The position numbers and the translations under genes are program-made. 64,000 nt of DNA from Gammaproteobacteria bacterium (GTDB taxonomy: Bacteria; Pseudomonadota; Gammaproteobacteria; Xanthomonadales; Marinicellaceae): NCBI GenBank assembly GCA_041395445.1, contig JAWLAO010000001.1, forward strand, positions 461,001 to 525,000, in the 5' to 3' direction. Positions 9,233-17,945 of this stretch are shown piece by piece; position 1 is the stretch's first letter, and every line of letters begins with the position of its first letter. Below the pieces are notes generated by a model. The model worked only from the letters and a program-made list of their open reading frames with translations, was not told where the DNA came from and searched no databases.

Positions 9233-9790
9233 TTACGATTTTATCCACTTGATAGAACATCCCATGCTTGGAATTTGTTCAGTTGTTATTTGCCCTTCTT
9301 TCGCCAATTGTTTCATGGCATTGACCATATCTCTGGGTAATTGTTCTTCCGATTTATTTCTTCCTGCTGCATCCAGCCTGCCGCGATAATGCAATACACC
9401 TTGGTTATCCAACCCGAAAATATCAGGAGTACAAACAGCTCCGTAGGCTTTGGCTACTTCCTGAGTTTCATCCAATAAATAAGGAAAAGGGTAATTTTGT
9501 TCTTTAGCAACAAGCTGCATATTTTCAAAAGAATCTTCAGGATAATCATTCACATCATTGGACATAATTGCAACCACATTTACCCCGAACTTTTGCATCG
9601 CTAAAGCATCTTCCACTAGTCTTTCCTGAATGGATTTCACATAAGGACAATGATTGCAGATAAACATCACAACCAAACCATTTTCACCCATGCATTTTTG
9701 CATATCCCAGTTTTTATTATCCACTCCCGGCAAATCAAAATCGGGCATTTTTTTACCGAATTCAACATCAGGTGTATATGTTAAAACCAT
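9233..9790 (-). CDS. Thioredoxin-fold protein of the AhpC/TSA type
   Basis: 185 aa with an intact CxxC active site, C45-N-H-C48, in MFICNHCPYVKSIQ. The rest follows the pattern of cytosolic AhpC/TSA-like redoxins (VVAIMSNDVNDYPEDSFENM, then TPDIFGLD with its cis-proline, and YRGRLDAAGRN). No signal peptide. Probably a thiol peroxidase or disulfide reductase; the substrate cannot be read from sequence. The ATG overlaps the stop of the membrane-protein gene by 1 nt (TAATG). parE follows 17 nt downstream. Confidence 0.85.
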   Translation of the reverse strand: MVLTYTPDVEFGKKMPDFDLPGVDNKNWDMQKCMGENGLVVMFICNHCPYVKSIQERLVEDALAMQKFGVNVVAIMSNDVNDYPEDSFENMQLVAKEQNYPFPYLLDETQEVAKAYGAVCTPDIFGLDNQGVLHYRGRLDAAGRNKSEEQLPRDMVNAMKQLAKEGQITTEQIPSMGCSIKWIKS

Positions 9791-10623
9791 TACAAATCCT
9801 CTCCTAGAAAAATATCTTTAAACGCCACATAAGCTGAACTGTATGATACCGCCCCTAACACAAATATTAAGGAATAAAACAAAAGCGAATAAATCATTAC
9901 AGCTACTACTGACTGATTCCCTAAAAGGGATACCAGTAAATTACCCAGCCAGTCGGTGGCAAATATCATAATCACTAATAATAAAATATAGATGACAGCA
10001 TAAACTATAATTGCCGGAAGATTTCTCAATACTGCCAGAAAGCTTAATTTAATAGCATAAAAAGCCGAATAATTTGAAAAAACAAGAATTATCGGAGCAA
10101 ATAAATTAATTGCAATCACAGGTAACAGCGACAAAGCACTTACCAATAGAAATTTTGACATGACTTCAGATTCAAGCAGTGATGAAAAGGTCGCATTGGA
10201 GTTTTCCTGTAAGGTTTGCAACTCAGAAACCAACTGCTCCTGACTCACACCCATCATTGTTAAAATGATTGTACTCACCATTTGAGCAACAATTATCATC
10301 AGCATAAGCAACAACCCATAACGAAACAGATTCAATCGATTAGGGCTATTGAAACCACTTAGCAAATATTCCAGTGACATTTTTTTGTTCTGTTCAATAT
10401 CAGCGCATGCCAAACTTAACCCAGCCGTGACAAACGGCAATAAAAACAAAATTATTATCTGTAAGACCGGCACTAAGAATTTAACTGCAATTAACACCAA
10501 CACAATTAAAAACAGAGAAAGTATCCAGATATTTTTATAAGGTGAGAAGTACCTGAATCCTTCATTAATCCAACGCCAACCCGACGAATAGCTAACAGTT
10601 CTTGGAGACTTAATATCGAACAT
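9790..10623 (-). CDS. BPSS1780-like integral membrane protein
   Basis: 277 aa with about six membrane segments, for example ILSLFLIVLVLIAVKFLVPV, LLLMLMIIVAQMVSTIIL and YSLLFYSLIFVLGAVSY. It opens with an aromatic-rich region (SSGWRWINEGFRYFSPYK). The pattern fits the BPSS1780 family of uncharacterised inner-membrane proteins. It overlaps the redoxin gene and follows the TfpX/TfpZ-like gene by 2 nt, so these are one transcription unit. No catalytic residues are apparent; function unknown. Confidence 0.7.
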   Translation of the reverse strand: MFDIKSPRTVSYSSGWRWINEGFRYFSPYKNIWILSLFLIVLVLIAVKFLVPVLQIIILFLLPFVTAGLSLACADIEQNKKMSLEYLLSGFNSPNRLNLFRYGLLLMLMIIVAQMVSTIILTMMGVSQEQLVSELQTLQENSNATFSSLLESEVMSKFLLVSALSLLPVIAINLFAPIILVFSNYSAFYAIKLSFLAVLRNLPAIIVYAVIYILLLVIMIFATDWLGNLLVSLLGNQSVVAVMIYSLLFYSLIFVLGAVSYSSAYVAFKDIFLGEDL

Positions 10624-10625
10624 TT

Positions 10626-11303
10626 CTAGAACTTAACGTATTCCACAATTTTTTTCTGCTTCGCTGAATAAACCACATAATAAGTGCTTTGTTCTTTTGT
10701 CATGGTAAAGAACATAATTTCCTCATTTGCGTATTTAGAAGAAATACTTTTAATCTCTTCAGCTTTCTTTGGAAACTGACTTAACATGTTTTCCTCAGAC
10801 AATGAATGAGGATAAAGCATCAGTTTGCTATCAGAAATAGGTTCAATGTCTTTATACGAGTTATAAATATCGAGTGTCGATAGCTGATTGATATATCCAT
10901 ACTTCGGAGAAGAGAATATTCCCGGTTTTAATTCTTCATATTGAATATCACCATTCTTACCAAATTTTTCGGCAAGATAGTGGAATTGCCCACTATTAAA
11001 CACCACCATACTTGGACGTCCACCATTGATAATATACAGTCCATAGACTAGTGCAGCTATTTGAATAAGTGCAATAATTGACAAATCCATAACTAAAGTT
11101 TCTTTGCCTTTTTTATAAACAATCAAGGTTAAAAGCGGTCCAATAATCACATCCACAATAATCAACAATTTCAAAGGTTCAATCACACCTGAAATTTCAA
11201 AGAATGGTTTGGGGTACCAAATATAGTAAATATTCAAGAACAGCAGTCCAATCACACCGGCACTGATTAAAAGGTGAATTAAAAACGCTTTAATTTTATT
11301 CAT
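10626..11303 (-). CDS. TfpX/TfpZ-like type IV pilin accessory membrane protein
   Basis: 225 aa. The N-terminal half has four membrane segments, and its opening strongly resembles TfpX/TfpZ pilin accessory proteins: AFLIHLLISAGVIGLLFLN, YYIWYPKPFFEISG, LLIIVDVIIGPLLTLIVYKK, then YGLYIINGGRPSMVVFNSGQ. The C-terminal half is a soluble domain. In other bacteria such genes lie beside a type IV pilin gene and aid its assembly. Here there is no pilin; the start overlaps a glycosyltransferase gene by 8 nt. The pilin it serves, if any, must be elsewhere. Confidence 0.75.
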   Translation of the reverse strand: MNKIKAFLIHLLISAGVIGLLFLNIYYIWYPKPFFEISGVIEPLKLLIIVDVIIGPLLTLIVYKKGKETLVMDLSIIALIQIAALVYGLYIINGGRPSMVVFNSGQFHYLAEKFGKNGDIQYEELKPGIFSSPKYGYINQLSTLDIYNSYKDIEPISDSKLMLYPHSLSEENMLSQFPKKAEEIKSISSKYANEEIMFFTMTKEQSTYYVVYSAKQKKIVEYVKF

Positions 11304-12561
11304 TATAATTTTCCAAAAATGTTTTCAGCTGTGAATTTATCACTTTAGCAAAAACCCGAGATTTTAACAAACTCTTACAGTTTAAGCGAGGGAATTTCTT
11401 ATCAAAAAAATGCACCGCTTTCAGTGTTCTAAAAGCATCAAACCATTCGTGTATAAACTGACTCCATTTTTCTTTGGAATTGATTTGTTTCTTAGCTTTT
11501 TGAAATGCATTAAAGCAATTGAATTCATTGAAAAGTTCAGATAACAACTCATCTTTGGGCTGATCAATTTGTAAATTATTCTCCTGCCACAAACCCTGTA
11601 AATAGTTCATCCACTTTTTTAAATACACAAAACAATCAGGATTGTAATAGCAATATTCATCTGTACTATTCAAGTCAGCAATTTTTTGCAATGCCGGACC
11701 AGTTCCGAATGGAACTCTATCTGAAATTCTGGAATTGATGCTGATTTTGGAGCTTTCATGACAATATTTTACAGGTTTGATTTTTGCCAGTTTATTCAAC
11801 AAGTAGAAATCCTCGCCGGCAGATCTTTTACTAAATCCTCTGACCTGCGGATAACAATACATACTGATAATCAAAGTGCTTCCTAGGGGAATATAGTTAT
11901 ACCGGCTTCCTGCAAAACAGATTCCAGCATGATAGTAACGAATTTTTAAGTCGTATAAAAATTGTAATTGTGTCAGTACCTCATCATCGCTGATATGTTC
12001 AAAATCAAGAACTAGAGCTGAATAACTATCATTATCTTCAACTGAGTTTTTAAAATAATCATGAGGCAATATCACATCCGCATCGGTTGAAAATATCCAC
12101 GGTTTCTCAATTTTTCCTTCAGAAAACAACTTTAAAGCAATATCACAGCCAATTTTTCTGGCTAAACCAACTCCAAACTTCTCAGGAATTTGCAAATGAC
12201 CGGAATTTCTGTCCACCAGCAAAATATCATATCGGAAATTTGATTTTATCAAATTGCAATTGGATAAGAGTCGATTTATTTTTATTGAAGAATCATGCAA
12301 ATATTTAATCAATAAATTATTTTGCTTTTGCCAATCCTTGCTTTGCATGTGATTCTCAGGAGAATTCACGACCAAGATAACTAATATTGCATCATCGGTA
12401 ATTTGTGAAAAAATTTGATTGAAACAATCAGGCTCTTCATTACAGACAGGAATAACCACTACAAATCTGTAAGAATAGGCAAAATCAGAGATTTCTCTGC
12501 TTTCTTTTTCGGCATAAGTTTCCAAATACTGATTGAGACTTTTACCAAATTTATTTTTCAT
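11296..12561 (-). CDS. Family 2-like glycosyltransferase
   Basis: 421 aa, soluble, with no membrane segments. It starts like a GT-A fold (YRFVVVIPVCNEEPDCFNQI), has a central metal-binding DxD in FSTDADVILPHDYF, and an acidic motif RSAGEDFYLLNKLAKI that resembles the ED pair of GT2 enzymes. It should transfer a sugar from a nucleotide donor; donor and acceptor are unknown. It overlaps the TfpX/TfpZ-like gene by 8 nt and lies 72 nt after the acidic repeat protein gene, suggesting surface-protein or polysaccharide modification (inference). Confidence 0.8.
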   Translation of the reverse strand: MKNKFGKSLNQYLETYAEKESREISDFAYSYRFVVVIPVCNEEPDCFNQIFSQITDDAILVILVVNSPENHMQSKDWQKQNNLLIKYLHDSSIKINRLLSNCNLIKSNFRYDILLVDRNSGHLQIPEKFGVGLARKIGCDIALKLFSEGKIEKPWIFSTDADVILPHDYFKNSVEDNDSYSALVLDFEHISDDEVLTQLQFLYDLKIRYYHAGICFAGSRYNYIPLGSTLIISMYCYPQVRGFSKRSAGEDFYLLNKLAKIKPVKYCHESSKISINSRISDRVPFGTGPALQKIADLNSTDEYCYYNPDCFVYLKKWMNYLQGLWQENNLQIDQPKDELLSELFNEFNCFNAFQKAKKQINSKEKWSQFIHEWFDAFRTLKAVHFFDKKFPRLNCKSLLKSRVFAKVINSQLKTFLENYNE

Positions 12562-12633
12562 TCTTACTTGGGGAAACTGAATATTTTGGTCTTAGATTGA
12601 AGAGGTTTACAAAAATTCAAATTAATATTTAAA

Positions 12634-14343
12634 CTATTGTCTGCACTCATCCCGTAAAAACTGGCGAATCGCTTCTCCTTTTTGTTCTTTAGGAATACTG
12701 TTCATTCGATCCTGAGTAGCCTTAAAAAAAGGCGAATTACTCAATTCCCTGCTTTTTTGTTTCATAAAAGCATCTATGTTGGCTGCCCAGTTCGTCATCC
12801 ATTCTTTATTATTTCTATTATCATTTGGGTCATTTGTATCAGCAGCATTGACCCAAAATCCGGACATTTGCTGAAAAGTGTATAGCTTACAAATATCAGA
12901 ACCGGATGTTCTTTGTGAAATATTATCCCATTGCTCTTGCGGGTCAAAGTTATTTATTTGATTGAGTCTGTCCATGATATTTCCACTGCGTTGCTGCAAC
13001 ATCTGGTCTTTTATACAGTTTTGTTTGCAATTCGGATCAGCTCTGGCGATCACAGGTTTCAACGCATCAATTTCTTCTTGCTGAATGTTAAAGTTTCCTG
13101 TTTTTGTATATTGGAATGCCATTTTTGCCATCATTACGAATCCTCCACAATCAGCACTCATTTGTTGCTGGACACACATTCGGGCCATTTTCTCAGCATC
13201 AAAACTATCTTCATTTTTGAACATATTCCTCCATGTTTCCTCATTTGCTTTAATATCTTCCATAGCCCCGCTAAGTGCCTGAACCGGAGCTTTGAGACAG
13301 TTTTCTTTACAATCTGAAGCGGCTCTGTTTGCTACACTTCTAACCGCATCCCACTCTTCCTGAGTTGGGTTAACTTGTCCTGTTTTAGTGTATTTAAAGG
13401 CAACCATTGCTTTTAATACAAACACATCACAATTATTACCTCCCAACTGAGTCAAGCACAAAGTTGCCATTTCTTCCGGATCAAATTTCTGATTGTTTTT
13501 AAACAAATCTCTCCAGTTTGCTTCATCAGCTTTAATCTCATTCAACATGCCTGCAAGAGCTTGCTGTGTTTGATTATTTTGATTGTCTTGATTATTCGTT
13601 GCCTGAGTCGTTTGTTGTGTTTGATGTTGAGATGATTGTTGATTTGGTTGCTGTGTTTGCTCAACAGGTTGATTGTTAAATGTATCAGAGCTTTGAGACT
13701 GTTGATTGCTTTGAATGGAATCATTTTGATAGTATTCTTGCTCACTCTGTTGTTGGTCTTGATATTGCTCCTCATCTTCATAGTATTCCGAATTATCATC
13801 TTGATATTCATCCTGATATTGTCCTTCATCCTCATAATATTCTGAATTGCTATCCTGATAATCGTCCTGGTACTGTTCTTCATCAGCATAACCTTCCGAG
13901 TATTCGTCCTGATATTCATCTTCGCTTGTATAGTCTTCTGTATAGTCGTCCTGGTACAGCCCTTCATCTTCATAGTATTCTGAGTTACCATCCTGGCATT
14001 GCCCTTCATCCTCATAGTATTCTGAATTGCCATCCTGATAATCATCCTCATAGGGCTCTTCATCTGCATAATCTTCTGAGTAGTTATCCTGATAATTATC
14101 TTGGTATTCGGCTTCATCTGCATAATCTTCTGAGTAGTTATCCTGATAATTTTCTTGGTATTCGCCTTCATCTGCATAGTCTTCTGGGTAGTCGTCTTGA
14201 TAATCGTCTTCATAGTCAACTGTACCTTCAGACTCATCAGAATATTCATCTTCGTAGTAGTCGTCGGTGGCGTAATCTTGTGAGAATGATAAACACGCAA
14301 ACTGGATTAGTAAAAGTGCAAATATAATTCGATATAGCTTCAT
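12634..14343 (-). CDS. Exported acidic Tyr/Asp/Glu-repeat protein with a duplicated cysteine module
   Basis: 569 aa from the ATG at 14343, whose first residues are a signal peptide (MKLYRIIFALLLIQFACLSF, cleavage near FSQ). Residues about 20-205 are tandem units of 14 or 18 residues on the theme YQDDYSEDYADEEQ, very acidic and tyrosine-rich. A Gln/Asn/Thr-rich linker follows (about 205-262). Two homologous modules of about 90 residues (about 262-350 and 351-443) come next, each with EIKADEANWRDLFKN or DIKANEETWRNMFKN, a KYTKTG/QYTKTG motif and four conserved cysteines. A unique C-terminus completes it. I do not recognise the family. Probably a periplasmic or surface protein; the repeats could bind cations. 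Confidence 0.75.
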   Translation of the reverse strand: MKLYRIIFALLLIQFACLSFSQDYATDDYYEDEYSDESEGTVDYEDDYQDDYPEDYADEGEYQENYQDNYSEDYADEAEYQDNYQDNYSEDYADEEPYEDDYQDGNSEYYEDEGQCQDGNSEYYEDEGLYQDDYTEDYTSEDEYQDEYSEGYADEEQYQDDYQDSNSEYYEDEGQYQDEYQDDNSEYYEDEEQYQDQQQSEQEYYQNDSIQSNQQSQSSDTFNNQPVEQTQQPNQQSSQHQTQQTTQATNNQDNQNNQTQQALAGMLNEIKADEANWRDLFKNNQKFDPEEMATLCLTQLGGNNCDVFVLKAMVAFKYTKTGQVNPTQEEWDAVRSVANRAASDCKENCLKAPVQALSGAMEDIKANEETWRNMFKNEDSFDAEKMARMCVQQQMSADCGGFVMMAKMAFQYTKTGNFNIQQEEIDALKPVIARADPNCKQNCIKDQMLQQRSGNIMDRLNQINNFDPQEQWDNISQRTSGSDICKLYTFQQMSGFWVNAADTNDPNDNRNNKEWMTNWAANIDAFMKQKSRELSNSPFFKATQDRMNSIPKEQKGEAIRQFLRDECRQ

Positions 14344-14495
14344 CAATCTGATTTCCTCATCTAAGACCTTAAATCTTACATTAGAATTGATGAAACCAAA
14401 CAACTTAATTTGAGTTTTTTACGGATGAAAGGTCTCAAACAGAACAGAAAAGTTTAGATTACCAAGAAATTTAACGTAAAAGAGACTTGAAAGAA

Positions 14496-14512
14496 GCCTA
14501 TATCTAATAGGC
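14496..14512 (-). terminator. Weak hairpin downstream of fadH
   Basis: GCCTAT (14496-14501) pairs perfectly with ATAGGC (14507-14512) around a 5-nt loop. Read on the minus strand it follows the fadH stop by about 25 nt and precedes a T-rich but not uniform tract. It may end the fadH transcript before the repeat-protein gene. The stem is short. Confidence 0.3.
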
Positions 14513-14537
14513 GCCGTTATGCTTTTAATATAATCTC

Positions 14538-16568
14538 TTAAAGTTTTGCAGCCAACAAAACTCCCTGCTTAATCGCTCTTTTGGCATCCAGTTCGCCGGC
14601 ATATTCTGCACCGCCAATGATATGGCACGATTGAGTATCTTTAAGTTCTTCATAAAGCGAATTGACAGACACTTGTCCGGCACAGATAATGACGTTATCA
14701 ACATCAAGGATTTCCGTTTTTTTATTTCTGGTGATATGCAATCCCTGATCGTCGATTTTGTCGTAATTACAACCGGAAAGTGTTTTCACACCACGCTTAG
14801 TCAATGTCATTCTACGTATCCAACCCGTTGTTTTTCCAAGAGTCTTTCCTGGCTTACCGGTTTTACGCTGTAGCAGATAGATTTCTCTGGGACTTCTTTG
14901 GTGTTGAGCTTGAACCAATCCACCTTCTGCTTCGATGTTCATATCAATTCCCCACTCTTTGCAGAAAGCCTGTGGATTGGCATAAATATCATCGCTGGTT
15001 CCGTGTAAAGAATCATCTTCTGATAAAAATTCACCAACATCAAAACCAATTCCACCGGCTCCAATGACGGCTACTTTTTGACCTGCAATCTTTTCTTTAC
15101 GAATGAGTTCGTCATAAAAAATAACTTTGCCATGATCAATTCCCGGGATATTCGGATAACGAGGCTTCACTCCGGTTGCAATAACGACCTCGTCGAAACC
15201 GGATAAATCATCTTTGGTAACTTTCATATTGAGTTTCACTTCCACTTCCAGTTTAGCAAACTGGGTTTTGAAATAACGGATGGTTTTGAAAAACTCATCT
15301 TTACCCGGAATGTTTGCAGCCAAATTAAATTGCCCACCCAATTTATCAGACGCTTCGAACAAAGTGACCTTGTGTCCTCTTTCTGCCAAAGTAGCCGCAC
15401 ACGACATTCCGGCCGGTCCTCCACCAATAACTGCACATTTTTTGGATTGGGATGTTGGTTCAATTTTGTAGTCGGTCTCATAACATGCCAGAGGATTGAC
15501 CAAACAGGTGGCTCTTTTATTTTTGAACACATGATCCAAACAAGCCTGATTACAACCAATACAAGAGTTAATTTCATCCGCTTTGTTGTCCATTGCTTTT
15601 TTCACAAAATCCGGGTCTGCCAACAGCGGTCTTGCCATGGAAACCATATCAATGTTCTGACTGGAGAGTATTTGCTCCGCCATTCCAGGAGTATTGATTC
15701 GATTGGTAGTAACTAATGGAACACTCACATGCGGACGCATTTTTTCAGTCACCCACGAAAATGCCGCCGGAGGAACACAGGTTGCAATTGTCGGGATTCG
15801 TGCTTCATGCCAGCCAATTCCGGTATTGATAATGCTAACACCCAGCTTTTCCAGCTCCTTTGCCAGAAACACAACTTCTTCCCAAGTGCTTCCCTGCGAA
15901 ACCAAATCAAGCATTGATAATCGGAAAATAATAATAAAATCTTTTCCGACAGCCTGACGCACACGTTCTACGATTTCACGGGCAAAACGGGTGCGGTTTT
16001 CATAGCTTCCGCCCCATAAATCATCGCGAACATTGGTTCTTTCAACCAAAAACTGATTAATCAAATAACCTTCAGAACCCATAATTTCCACGCCGTCATA
16101 ACCGGCTTCCTGTGCCAGTTTTGAAGTATTGACGAAAGATTGAATTTGTTTCTCAATGTCTTTTGTTGACATTAATTTCGGCTTAAATGGTGTGATTGGC
16201 GATTTAATCCCCGAAGGAGATAGGATAAAAGGATGATAACCATATCGCCCCGTATGCAAAATCTGCATACAAATTTTTCCATCCGCCTGATGCACGGCAT
16301 TGGTTACAATTTTATGCCTTTTAACCTGAAAGCCATATTTTAGAAAACCTCCGAATGGAGCTGTCCACGCTCGAATATTTGGGCTGATTCCTCCGGTAAC
16401 AATCAATCCTACCTGACCTTCGGCACGCTTGGCAAAATAGGTCGCTAGTTTTTGATAATTCTTGGCTCGGTCTTCCAATCCGGTATGCATTGATCCCATC
16501 AAAACTCTGTTTTTAATCGTAGTGAACCCCAAATCAAGCGGTTTAAGGAGATTAGGATAGTTATTCAT
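14538..16568 (-). CDS. fadH: NADPH-dependent 2,4-dienoyl-CoA reductase
   Basis: 676 aa, the typical FadH length. An FMN-binding TIM barrel (about 1-340) of the old-yellow-enzyme type begins LLKPLDLGFTTIKNRVLMGS. The 4Fe-4S cluster cysteines are in CIGCNQACLDHVF and a further cysteine in ATCLVNP. FAD- and NADP-binding domains follow (AVIGGGPAGMSCAATLAERG; AVIGAGGIGFDVGEF). It reduces dienoyl-CoA intermediates of unsaturated fatty-acid beta-oxidation. No other fad genes are adjacent. Trimethylamine-dehydrogenase-like relatives share this layout, but the overall pattern fits FadH best. Confidence 0.9.
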   Translation of the reverse strand: MNNYPNLLKPLDLGFTTIKNRVLMGSMHTGLEDRAKNYQKLATYFAKRAEGQVGLIVTGGISPNIRAWTAPFGGFLKYGFQVKRHKIVTNAVHQADGKICMQILHTGRYGYHPFILSPSGIKSPITPFKPKLMSTKDIEKQIQSFVNTSKLAQEAGYDGVEIMGSEGYLINQFLVERTNVRDDLWGGSYENRTRFAREIVERVRQAVGKDFIIIFRLSMLDLVSQGSTWEEVVFLAKELEKLGVSIINTGIGWHEARIPTIATCVPPAAFSWVTEKMRPHVSVPLVTTNRINTPGMAEQILSSQNIDMVSMARPLLADPDFVKKAMDNKADEINSCIGCNQACLDHVFKNKRATCLVNPLACYETDYKIEPTSQSKKCAVIGGGPAGMSCAATLAERGHKVTLFEASDKLGGQFNLAANIPGKDEFFKTIRYFKTQFAKLEVEVKLNMKVTKDDLSGFDEVVIATGVKPRYPNIPGIDHGKVIFYDELIRKEKIAGQKVAVIGAGGIGFDVGEFLSEDDSLHGTSDDIYANPQAFCKEWGIDMNIEAEGGLVQAQHQRSPREIYLLQRKTGKPGKTLGKTTGWIRRMTLTKRGVKTLSGCNYDKIDDQGLHITRNKKTEILDVDNVIICAGQVSVNSLYEELKDTQSCHIIGGAEYAGELDAKRAIKQGVLLAAKL

Positions 16569-16598
16569 TGCAATGCCCCGGTTGTAAAAATTCAGTAT

Positions 16599-17621
16599 TT
16601 ATTGTTTTCTAATTTCTTTTTCAATTAGCTCCATACTATTGCGTATGGTCTGCCAGTACCTATTCTGCCAAAAAGGTTTTGTTTTTGAAAGTTTTGAATG
16701 GCCTTTTAATTGAGGAAATCGTCGATTCGGAACATTTTTGGGGAGTTTATCCAGTAATTCAGCACTTAATTCGTAAGTACAAGCCAAAGCCATATCAACT
16801 CCTGATTCGACACAAGCCTGATATCGGGCATGAACATCACCCACACAATCAGCTGCTTTCATACCCAAATCATCTGAAATAATTACTCCTTTAAATCCCA
16901 GTTTTTTTTGTAAAACATCCTGACACCAATATTTTGAGTATCCGGCTGCATCCTCGCAAACTTCGGAATAAATCACATGCGACATCATCACAGCATCAAT
17001 CAAGTTATTTTGAATTAAGCTGGCAAATGGAATTAAGTCTAAATTTTCAATTTCATTCAACGAACGATTATCAATTGGCAACTCGAAATGTGAATCCGCA
17101 ACTACCGTTCCATGACCCGGAAAGTGTTTTGCAGTTGTCTTCATGCCGGCATCATGCATCGCACGGCAATAAAATTCCGCCAATTCAGTTGCTTCTTCCG
17201 GCTTTTGTGAAAAAGCTCTGTCTCCAATCACATTACTACCGTTGTCAATATCCAAAACCGGAGCAAAACTCAAATCAATATCTATTGATAATAATTCCGA
17301 ACTCATCAACCAAGCATGGACATGAGCAAATGATTTTGCCAAATCCGGGTTAGATGAAAACACTTTGCCGGTTTCTGCTAGTGCCGGTAGTTGTGAAAAA
17401 GGTTCTGAGAATCGTTTCACACGACCGCCTTCCTGATCAACTGCAATCAGAAAATCAGAACCAAAGTGGCTTTTAATCTCATCAACGAGTCTCTTGAGTT
17501 GAAAATAATCCTGATAATTTCTTTTAAATAAAATGACACCACAAACTAACGGATGTCTGAGGAGTTCAATTTCTTCCTCATTGAGTTTAGTGGAAGTGAT
17601 TCCACACATAATCGCAGTCAT
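16599..17621 (-). CDS. nagZ: Beta-N-acetylhexosaminidase of the GH3 family
   Basis: 340 aa, single-domain GH3 as in NagZ. Conserved motifs are AVDQEGGRVKRF, the histidine loop KHFPGHGTVVADSHFELP, and IISDDLGMKA, which carries the nucleophile aspartate. It removes GlcNAc from GlcNAc-anhydroMurNAc-peptides in cytoplasmic peptidoglycan recycling, and its products often influence beta-lactamase induction. No signal peptide, as expected for a cytosolic enzyme. It precedes fadH by 30 nt on the same strand. Confidence 0.94.
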   Translation of the reverse strand: MTAIMCGITSTKLNEEEIELLRHPLVCGVILFKRNYQDYFQLKRLVDEIKSHFGSDFLIAVDQEGGRVKRFSEPFSQLPALAETGKVFSSNPDLAKSFAHVHAWLMSSELLSIDIDLSFAPVLDIDNGSNVIGDRAFSQKPEEATELAEFYCRAMHDAGMKTTAKHFPGHGTVVADSHFELPIDNRSLNEIENLDLIPFASLIQNNLIDAVMMSHVIYSEVCEDAAGYSKYWCQDVLQKKLGFKGVIISDDLGMKAADCVGDVHARYQACVESGVDMALACTYELSAELLDKLPKNVPNRRFPQLKGHSKLSKTKPFWQNRYWQTIRNSMELIEKEIRKQ

Positions 17622-17644
17622 TATTTTTTCCGGTATTTTTGTTG

Positions 17645-17674
17645 ATTATAAACTTAATTGGAGATTTTTGTTAC
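17645..17674 (-). promoter_or_regulatory. Candidate nagZ promoter
   Basis: On the minus strand a perfect TATAAT lies at 17650-17645, with GTAACA (17674-17669, 4/6 to TTGACA) 18 bp upstream. The -10 is about 23 nt before the nagZ ATG. The -10 is convincing; the -35 is moderate. Confidence 0.4.
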
Positions 17675-17855
17675 TCAAATAATTGACGCATTTAGTCAGA
17701 TTTTTACAACTTTGAAAATTCAAACACAGACTCGGATTAGAAAAATTTATCCTTAACACAAAAAACTCTAATTTTCTAAAAAATATATGACAAATGTTTT
17801 TTTTTATGATAATTTTGCCAACGTTTTTGGTTTTTAAAAAATGAAATGTAAAAAG

Positions 17856-17870
17856 TGACAATTATTGTCA
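17856..17870. promoter_or_regulatory. Perfect 7-1-7 inverted repeat upstream of the protease
   Basis: TGACAAT-T-ATTGTCA is an exact dyad 75 nt before the protease ATG. Its size and symmetry suit a dimeric repressor or activator. Its right arm contains TTGTCA, which could serve as a -35 element, but no clean -10 sits at the right distance. Confidence 0.35.
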
Positions 17871-17945
17871 TGAGAAATAATAAGAATAATTTCGGTCAAA
17901 AACAAAGTTCACAATAATATCTTAAAAAGAGAGGAGATTCAATTA

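Larger units (their letters stand above)
17622..17945. other. 324-bp divergent intergenic region, nagZ to S8 protease
   Basis: No gene is visible here. It contains the nagZ promoter candidate and, toward the protease, a perfect inverted repeat (17856-17870). GAGAGGAG (about 17930-17937) is a good Shine-Dalgarno sequence for the protease ATG at 17946. The sequence is very AT-rich with several A and T runs. Confidence 0.5.

Noticed and set aside
13730..14280. Regular repeats resembling a CRISPR array
   Set aside because: Units are 42 or 54 bp with no unique spacers and are in frame with a protein; they encode acidic peptide repeats.
13680..14327. 215-codon His/Pro/Leu-rich ORF on the plus strand
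   Set aside because: It is the antisense of the acidic tandem repeats; repeat composition alone keeps the frame open, with no start signal or family features.
15330..15716. 128-codon plus-strand ORF
   Set aside because: Shadow of fadH on the opposite strand; sequence mirrors conserved FadH codons.
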